From Streptomyces luomodiensis (GTDB lineage: Bacteria; Actinomycetota; Actinomycetes; Streptomycetales; Streptomycetaceae): a DNA stretch of 64,000 bases. Made by a program: the position numbers and the translations under genes. Numbering within the stretch: the first letter of the stretch is position 1; each line of letters starts with the position of its first letter. Below the pieces are notes generated by a model that worked only from the letters and a program-made list of their open reading frames with translations, did not search any database and was not told where the DNA came from. The DNA lies in NCBI RefSeq assembly GCF_031679605.1, contig NZ_CP117522.1, positions 7,626,001-7,690,000 of the forward strand. Direction: 5' to 3'. Shown in pieces: positions 58,212 through 64,000 of the stretch.

Positions 58212-59620
58212 CCAAGGACGTCATCGCCCTCACCCCGACCATGCCCGACGTCCGCACCCTGCTGGCCGGGCTCTACGCGGGCGGCCCCGACGTGCGCGTA
58301 CGCACCGCCGCCGACGGCGCCGTCGTCCAGCTCTGCACCCCGGACGGAAGCACCCTCGTCTCCATCGAGGCCCCCATCCTCATCCACACCCCCGGCGAAC
58401 CGGCCCGCCTCCTCGGCACCGCAACCACCGGCCCGGACACCCCTGTCTGGTGGACCGAAGCACGCGCCACCACCGCCGTACCCGAGGCCGGAGCGCTCGC
58501 CGGCTCCTTCGCCGGACGCCTCGCCACCGTCCTGGGCGGCACCACCTGGCCACCGGAAGCGGCAACCACCGACGTCATCCCCCTCACCACCGACACCACA
58601 ACAGTCCCCGCCAACACCGCCCCCCACCCAGCCATAGACGTCCTGACCGACACGACAGCGGTCGTCCTCCAGGACCGTCCCGTCATCCCCATGACGAGCT
58701 GGCTCTCCGACGCCCTGCGCACCGCCATCACCAGCGACCGCGCCCTCCACATCGTCACCCCCAACACCGCCCGCCTCACCCTCCCCACCCGCAACGCCCT
58801 GGGCGGACACCCCCACCGCTGGGTCGTCCAAGACCCACAAGAGGGCTACTACGACGGCCTCTCCGGCGCCGTACTGCGCTGGCACAACGGCACCTTCACC
58901 CCCACCCACACCACACCCGGCACCACGCCCGTCGCACCAGCCTTCACCAACACCCCGCACACCGGCGACCGCCAACTCATCCTCGCCCTCCGCACCCGCC
59001 ACCCCGCAGACGACCAACTCATCCTCGGCCGCGCCCTCGAAACCACCTGGCGCCACCTCACCGGCACCCCACCCGCCGGATGGAGCACGGCCGAGCCCGT
59101 CAACCTGCCCTGGTCCACCCGCCAACTGACCGACCTCGCCCGCCGACGCGCACCCCAACCCACCTCGCTGATCGCCATCGGCCACCTCGACTGCCCCGCT
59201 CTCGCCACCATCCGCATCGCCCGCACCACCGCCGGAGTCGAAGAAGACATCACCCTTACCCTCGGCTACGGCGAACACGAACCCCCGCCACTGGAGGCGA
59301 TCCCCAGCCTGGCCGAGGCCCTCACCGCCGCCGACCACGGCCTGACCTCGATGCTCACCTCACTGCGCCACGGCCCACGCGACCTCACGATCCCCCCGCA
59401 CATCGCGACACCCCCCAACCCCATCGCCCTCACCCTCGGCCCCGAAACCGTCCACGACATCGGCACCCACCACGCCCAGCACCCACCCCTCAACCTCACC
59501 CCCGTCCAACTCGGCCCCACCTCCCGTCCCGCCCTCCACTACCCCCTCGGCGACGGCACCAACGACCAGACCTGGACCACCCTTAAACGCCTCACCCAAC
59601 ACCTGCGCGCGGGAACCTGA
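58208..59620 (+). CDS. DUF6177 family protein (T7SS-associated)
   Basis: 470 residues from the GTG overlapping the eccC stop; the much longer frame beginning at 56657 is an antiparallel-free shadow of eccC and is rejected. DUF6177 proteins are found next to eccC in Streptomyces loci. Recognisable parts are VIPMTSWLSDALRTAITSDR and RWVVQDPQEGYYDGLSGAVL. No enzyme motif or membrane helix is obvious. Probably a cytosolic accessory factor. It is rich in Thr and Pro, and no other type VII component follows. Confidence 0.75.
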   Translation: MTKDVIALTPTMPDVRTLLAGLYAGGPDVRVRTAADGAVVQLCTPDGSTLVSIEAPILIHTPGEPARLLGTATTGPDTPVWWTEARATTAVPEAGALAGSFAGRLATVLGGTTWPPEAATTDVIPLTTDTTTVPANTAPHPAIDVLTDTTAVVLQDRPVIPMTSWLSDALRTAITSDRALHIVTPNTARLTLPTRNALGGHPHRWVVQDPQEGYYDGLSGAVLRWHNGTFTPTHTTPGTTPVAPAFTNTPHTGDRQLILALRTRHPADDQLILGRALETTWRHLTGTPPAGWSTAEPVNLPWSTRQLTDLARRRAPQPTSLIAIGHLDCPALATIRIARTTAGVEEDITLTLGYGEHEPPPLEAIPSLAEALTAADHGLTSMLTSLRHGPRDLTIPPHIATPPNPIALTLGPETVHDIGTHHAQHPPLNLTPVQLGPTSRPALHYPLGDGTNDQTWTTLKRLTQHLRAGT

Positions 59621-59684
59621 CCGACAGTCAGCCCCTCACACACGACCCACGACATGCTTGGACGCCCCTGGTTTCGCATGGTCT

Positions 59685-59756
59685 GTTGACGGCGTCAACG
59701 CATATGTGCGACTGTCGTTAGCGAGTTAAGGTGTACGCTTCGTGCGGGGCGTACAC
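59685..59756. promoter_or_regulatory. Two inverted repeats upstream of the kinase-helicase gene
   Basis: GTTGACG-G-CGTCAAC (59685-59699) is a perfect 15-nt palindrome that includes a TTGAC -35-like element. GTGTACGC (59731-59738) and GCGTACAC (59749-59756) form an inverted repeat with a 10-nt gap. They lie 106-35 bp before the GTG and probably form the promoter and operator of the kinase-helicase gene. Confidence 0.5.
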
Positions 59757-59790
59757 ACCTTGCAAGTGATGGGTGACACGGGGAGGGGCA

Positions 59791-62700
59791 GTGGGCTTGG
59801 AGGCGGTCGACGGACGGTTCCGCATCACAGGGATCGTGGGGCGCGGGAACATGGGGGAGGTGCACCGGGCCCACGACCTTCAAGCGGCCCCCGACTCCCC
59901 ACACCAGGAGGTCGCGGTCAAGACGGTGCTGCGTGCCCGGACCGGAGTCGCCGTCGACGCGTCGAGTCCGAACAAGGACGTCGACCGTTTCCGCCGCGAA
60001 GTGCGGATCATGCGCATGCTCTCCCAGGGGCACCCCAATCTCACCCTGCTGATCGGCGGTGGTGTGGATCGGACACCGGGCGGCAGCGGCCTGCCCTACC
60101 TGGCCATGGAACTCCTGGACGGCCATCCGCTCGCGGACCTCATTGACGAAGAGCCTCAGCTGCCCGTTTCATGGGTCGCCGCCATCGGGGCGCAGATCGC
60201 CGCTGGTCTCGCCGCCGCCCACACCGCCGGGGTCGTCCACCGCGATCTGAAGCCGGCCAACGCGATGCTGACCCGCGACGGCACCGTCAAGATCCTCGAC
60301 TTCGGCATGGGCTCGGTCGTCGACGACCCCGACCAGACGCGGCTGACGAGTACAGGCGTCAGCGTCGGCACGGCCCGGTACATGGCACCCGAGCAGTTCC
60401 GTGCCGAGCGGGTCTCCGCACCGGCCGACCTCTACGCGCTCGGCTGCATCCTGTACGAGCTGCTGATCGGACGGCCGCCCTTCTCCGCCAGAACCCCCTA
60501 CGAGCTCTCCGAACAGCACCAGCACGAGAAGCCGCCGCGGCTCACCCTGGTGCGCCCGGACCTGCCCCCCGAGCTGGTCCGGCTGGTGGGCCGCCTTCTG
60601 GAGAAGGACGCCGAACTACGGCCCGAGAATGCTGCCCTTGTGCATGAGGCGCTGGTCCCGCTCGCGCTCGCATCGGACGATACCGCTGCCCTGCTGGCTC
60701 CGCACTGGCAGGTGATGGACCCGGTGGCACGGCTGCGTGCCCTGCTGCCCGAACCTGCCCCGGCCGCTCCCGCACCCATGCCGCGCAGGGAGCCGCGCCT
60801 GCCCGAGGCGATGGACGTCTTCGGTATCCACGCCGATCTGGTCAGCGAGTACGAGGACTTCACCAAGAGCGCCACGGTGATCCGGGACGCCCGGATCGAG
60901 GACTTCGTCGATGCCGACCTGGCGGCGAAGTCGCAGTGGCCCGACCCGTGGCTGTCGCTCAACCCGTTCTTCGCCGACGGCGGCCAGGTCACCGACCTCG
61001 TGCGGGACCACGTGCTGCATCCGAAGTGCGCGGAGATATTCCAGGCCGGCAAGAAGGAGACCTCGCTACGCCCGGACGGTCGGCCCCTGACCTTCCATCT
61101 CCACCAGCGGCAGGCAATCGAGGCCGCGCAGGCGGGCGACTCCTATGTGCTCACCACGGGCACCGGTTCGGGGAAGTCGCTGTCGTACATCGTCCCGATC
61201 GTGGACCACGTGCTGAAGGAGCGCCAGGCGGCGGGGCCGGACGCGGGTGCCCGGGTGCGCGCGATCGTCGTCTACCCGATGAACGCGCTGGCCAACTCCC
61301 AGCTGGGGGAGTTGGAGAAGTACCTGCGCCACGGATTCGGGAAGGGCCGGGAGCCCGTCACCTTCGCCCGCTACACCGGCCAGGAGTCCGATGAGGACCG
61401 CCGGGCGCTGCGCAAGAACCCTCCGGACATCCTGCTGACCAACTACGTGATGCTGGAGCTGATGCTGACCCGGCCGGACGACCGGTCCAGCCTCATCCGC
61501 ATGGCCGAGGGGCTGCAGTTCCTCGTCTTCGACGAGCTGCACACCTACCGGGGCCGGCAGGGCGCGGACGTGGCGTTCCTGATCCGCCGGGTGCGCGAGG
61601 CATGCCGCGCGTCCGCGACCCTGCAGTGCATCGGCACCTCGGCGACCATGTCCACCGAGGGTTCCTGGGAGGACCAGCAGCGCGAGGTGGCCCGGGTCGC
61701 CGGCCGGCTGTTCGGTACGACGGTGCTGCCGAAGCGGGTCATCGGCGAGACCCTGGTCCGGGCGACCGAGGAGGCCCCCGAGACCGTGCCCGCCGAGCGG
61801 CTGCGGGTGCCGGCGGCACCCCGCTCGTACGAGGCACTGACGAAGGACCCACTGGCCCGCTGGGTGGAGTCCCGCTTCGGTCTGGAACGCGAGGAGGGTA
61901 CGGGGCGGTTGCGCCGCTGTGCCCCGGGCACCGTCGAGGAGGCGGCGGCCGAGCTGAGGGCGCGGTCCGGGGTGCCTGAGGAGAGCGTGCGCGAGGCGAT
62001 CCGGACGACCCTGGAGGCGGGGGCGCAGGCCAAGCATCCGGTGACGGAACGGCCGCTGTTCGCGTTCCGGCTGCACCAGTTCCTCTCCAAGGGCGACACC
62101 GTCTACACGACACTCGAGGATCCGCTCACCCGGCCGCTCACCCGCACCTACCAGCTGGAGTACCCGGACAGCGACGGCAAGCCGCTGTTCCCGCTGGCGT
62201 TCTGCCGTGAGTGCGGCCAGGAGTACCTGACCGTCTGGCGCACCGAGGACGGCGGCGCGTTTGGTTACGAACCGCGCCGGGACACCTCCGCCTCCGGGGG
62301 CCGCCAGGGCGAGGGCTACCTGTACCTGGGTATGCCCGGAGAGGACTACGAGTGGCCGGCCGACCCGCAGAAGGCCGTGGACGACCGGCGGCTGCCGGAA
62401 TCGTGGCTGGAGCCGGACGCGCAGGGCGTGACGGTCGTCAAGAAGTCCTACCGGCCGCGTCTGCCCAAGCGCGTCGTCGTGGACGCCCACGGGAACGAGT
62501 CGGGCGAGGGGCTGGTGGCGGCGTTCGTCCCGGCGCCGTTCCTCTTCTGCGTGCACTGCCAGGTCTCCTACGAGCAGACCCGCGGCCGGGACTTCGCCAA
62601 GCTGGCCACGCTCGACCAGGAGGGGCGTTCCTCGGCGACCTCGCTGATCTCCGCGTCGATCGTGAAGTCCCTGCGGGCGGTGCCGGAGGAGAGTCTGGGC

Positions 62701-64000
62701 AAGGAGGCGCGCAAGCTCCTCACCTTCGTCGACAACCGGCAGGACGCCTCCCTGCAGGCCGGACACTTCAACGACTTCGCTCAGGTGACCCAGTTACGTG
62801 GCGCCCTCTACCAGGCCGCGGTGCGCGCCGGTGACGAGGGGTTGCGCCACGACGACCTGGCGGAGGCCGTCACCGAGGTGATGGGCCTGACGCCCCGCGA
62901 GTACGCGGCGGGCACCGACCTGCCCCCGTCCATGGAGCGCCGGGCCACCAAGGCCTTCCGGGACGTCGTGGGATACCGCCTCTACCGTGATCTCGAGCGC
63001 GGTTGGCGCATCACGATGCCGAACCTGGAGCAGACGGGGCTGCTGCGGATCGACTACGAGGACCTGGACTGGATCGCCGCCCACCCCGAACGCTGGCAGT
63101 CCGCGCACGCCGCTCTGCGCGACGCCGATCCTGCACTGCGGCAGGAGATCGCCCGGACGCTGCTCGACTTCATGCGGCGCGCCCTCGCCATCGATGTGCA
63201 GTACTTCCGCGACGACTTCGACACCTTGCAGCGGGCGAGCGAAGAGCGTCTGACCGGGCCATGGGTGCTCAGCGAGAGCGACCGGCCCGCGGTCGGCACC
63301 GCCTACCCTTACGGCTCGCGGCCGGGGATGGAGCGGACCGCGCAGTTCCTGTCGGCCCGCGGCAAGTTCGGCAAGTACCTGCGGCGGAACGTGCCCGACC
63401 TGCGCGCCGCGACCCTGGACGACGTCCAGTCCGTCATCGAGGACTTGCTGAAGGTGCTGCGCGACGCCGACCTGGTGCGCGAGGTGGACGCGACCCCCGA
63501 GCAGTCCGGGCCGGCCTACCGCCGCCGTGCGGCTCAGAAGCGCACCGGTTACCGGGTGTCGGCCGCCGCGCTGATCTGGCGGGCGGGGAACGGTGAGCGG
63601 GGCGCGATCGATCCCCTGGCGCGCACCTACACCAGCGGCGAGGGCCCGCGCGTCAACCCGTTCTTCCGTGACCTGTACCGCACCGCGGCCGCCGAGCTGG
63701 CCGGTCTGTACGCGCGGGAGCACACCGCGCAGGTCACCCCGGAGGACCGGCTGGAGCGCGAGCGGCTGTTCCGCGACGCCGAACTGCCGCTGCTGTACTG
63801 CTCGCCGACGATGGAGCTGGGCGTGGACATCTCCTCGCTCAACGCGGTGATGATGCGCAATGTGCCGCCGACCCCGGCGAACTACGCGCAGCGCTCGGGC
63901 CGGGCGGGCCGTTCCGGTCAGCCCGCGCTGGTGACGACGTACTGTGCGACGGGCAACAGCCACGATCAGTACTACTTCCGCCGTTCCCAGGACATGGTGG
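59791..64000 (+). CDS. Ser/Thr protein kinase fused to SF2 helicase of YprA/DUF1998 type (3' end outside window)
   Basis: One open frame from the GTG at 59791 (GGGGAGGGG upstream) to the window edge, about 1403 codons. Residues 8-290 are a complete Hanks kinase: GRGNMGEVHRAH, VAVK, HRDLKPAN (about 149), LDFGMG, GTARYMAPEQ. A helicase follows: TGTGSGKSLSYI (about 455), YPMNALANSQ, LLTNYVMLE, VFDELHTYRG, GTSATM, a CREC...CVHC zinc site (about 804, 920), and motif VI QRSGRAGRSGQ (about 1367). There is no stop or second ribosome site at the kinase-helicase join. Helicases of this DUF1998 group occur in DISARM and other phage-defence islands; that role is inferred. Confidence 0.85.
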   Translation, partial: MGLEAVDGRFRITGIVGRGNMGEVHRAHDLQAAPDSPHQEVAVKTVLRARTGVAVDASSPNKDVDRFRREVRIMRMLSQGHPNLTLLIGGGVDRTPGGSGLPYLAMELLDGHPLADLIDEEPQLPVSWVAAIGAQIAAGLAAAHTAGVVHRDLKPANAMLTRDGTVKILDFGMGSVVDDPDQTRLTSTGVSVGTARYMAPEQFRAERVSAPADLYALGCILYELLIGRPPFSARTPYELSEQHQHEKPPRLTLVRPDLPPELVRLVGRLLEKDAELRPENAALVHEALVPLALASDDTAALLAPHWQVMDPVARLRALLPEPAPAAPAPMPRREPRLPEAMDVFGIHADLVSEYEDFTKSATVIRDARIEDFVDADLAAKSQWPDPWLSLNPFFADGGQVTDLVRDHVLHPKCAEIFQAGKKETSLRPDGRPLTFHLHQRQAIEAAQAGDSYVLTTGTGSGKSLSYIVPIVDHVLKERQAAGPDAGARVRAIVVYPMNALANSQLGELEKYLRHGFGKGREPVTFARYTGQESDEDRRALRKNPPDILLTNYVMLELMLTRPDDRSSLIRMAEGLQFLVFDELHTYRGRQGADVAFLIRRVREACRASATLQCIGTSATMSTEGSWEDQQREVARVAGRLFGTTVLPKRVIGETLVRATEEAPETVPAERLRVPAAPRSYEALTKDPLARWVESRFGLEREEGTGRLRRCAPGTVEEAAAELRARSGVPEESVREAIRTTLEAGAQAKHPVTERPLFAFRLHQFLSKGDTVYTTLEDPLTRPLTRTYQLEYPDSDGKPLFPLAFCRECGQEYLTVWRTEDGGAFGYEPRRDTSASGGRQGEGYLYLGMPGEDYEWPADPQKAVDDRRLPESWLEPDAQGVTVVKKSYRPRLPKRVVVDAHGNESGEGLVAAFVPAPFLFCVHCQVSYEQTRGRDFAKLATLDQEGRSSATSLISASIVKSLRAVPEESLGKEARKLLTFVDNRQDASLQAGHFNDFAQVTQLRGALYQAAVRAGDEGLRHDDLAEAVTEVMGLTPREYAAGTDLPPSMERRATKAFRDVVGYRLYRDLERGWRITMPNLEQTGLLRIDYEDLDWIAAHPERWQSAHAALRDADPALRQEIARTLLDFMRRALAIDVQYFRDDFDTLQRASEERLTGPWVLSESDRPAVGTAYPYGSRPGMERTAQFLSARGKFGKYLRRNVPDLRAATLDDVQSVIEDLLKVLRDADLVREVDATPEQSGPAYRRRAAQKRTGYRVSAAALIWRAGNGERGAIDPLARTYTSGEGPRVNPFFRDLYRTAAAELAGLYAREHTAQVTPEDRLERERLFRDAELPLLYCSPTMELGVDISSLNAVMMRNVPPTPANYAQRSGRAGRSGQPALVTTYCATGNSHDQYYFRRSQDMV

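Noticed and set aside
61066..62766. 566-residue minus-strand frame opposite the helicase
   Set aside because: His/Arg/Leu-rich antisense shadow without motifs; the plus frame carries every helicase motif.

Overview
The window looks like accessory DNA of a Streptomyces or close relative. It has very high GC, frequent GTG starts, and families typical of that genus: Scr1-type XRE/DUF5753 regulators, DUF2255, DUF6507, DUF6177, an I36-type secreted inhibitor and an actinobacterial type VII secretion locus. No rRNA or CRISPR array is visible. One unusual glycine-tRNA-like gene is present.

Positions 1-15,000 are a patchwork of mobile-element debris: a Tn3 transposase tail, a DUF6262/Tn554-like remnant, IS481 and IS3 fragments, and a serine recombinase broken over three frames. 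Intact genes sit between the pieces: an orphan glycosyltransferase, an XRE regulator with small Cys-rich proteins, a metal module (NmtR-like ArsR sensor, P1B-4 ATPase, [2Fe-2S] protein), a MerR/NAD(P)-binding pair and a beta-carbonic anhydrase. The tRNA-like gene at 15,181 has its own -10-like element and terminator.

Positions 15,300-36,400 hold small catabolic or redox modules, each beside its regulator: an MmyB-type regulator with a CMD protein and a cupin; a LysR regulator with an MHS transporter and an amidohydrolase; a MarR regulator with a UbiX/UbiD decarboxylase pair under clear palindromic operators; and a flavin monooxygenase / enoyl-CoA hydratase / flavin reductase / acyl-CoA ligase operon with creatininase and TetR genes. 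That operon is partly duplicated at 33,100-34,450 with internal deletions. Its promoters carry a repeated GTTA-N8-TAAC motif.

Positions 37,000-46,600 encode a duplicated-domain lipoprotein, an Rv1733c-like membrane protein, a frameshifted MreB-like actin homologue, two TraR/DksA zinc-finger proteins, a NarL-type two-component system, a fused SecDF and a secreted I36-like protein.

Positions 47,450-59,620 are a compact type VII secretion locus: two ESAT-6-like proteins, DUF6507, a polymorphic toxin with a nuclease-like C terminus, an overlapping pentapeptide-repeat protein as likely immunity factor, a small membrane protein, EccD, a MinD-like ATPase, EccC and DUF6177. EccB, EccE and mycosin are not in the window. 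From 59,791 to the right edge runs one open frame joining a Ser/Thr kinase to an SF2 helicase of the YprA/DUF1998 type, a plausible first gene of a defence system continuing beyond the window.
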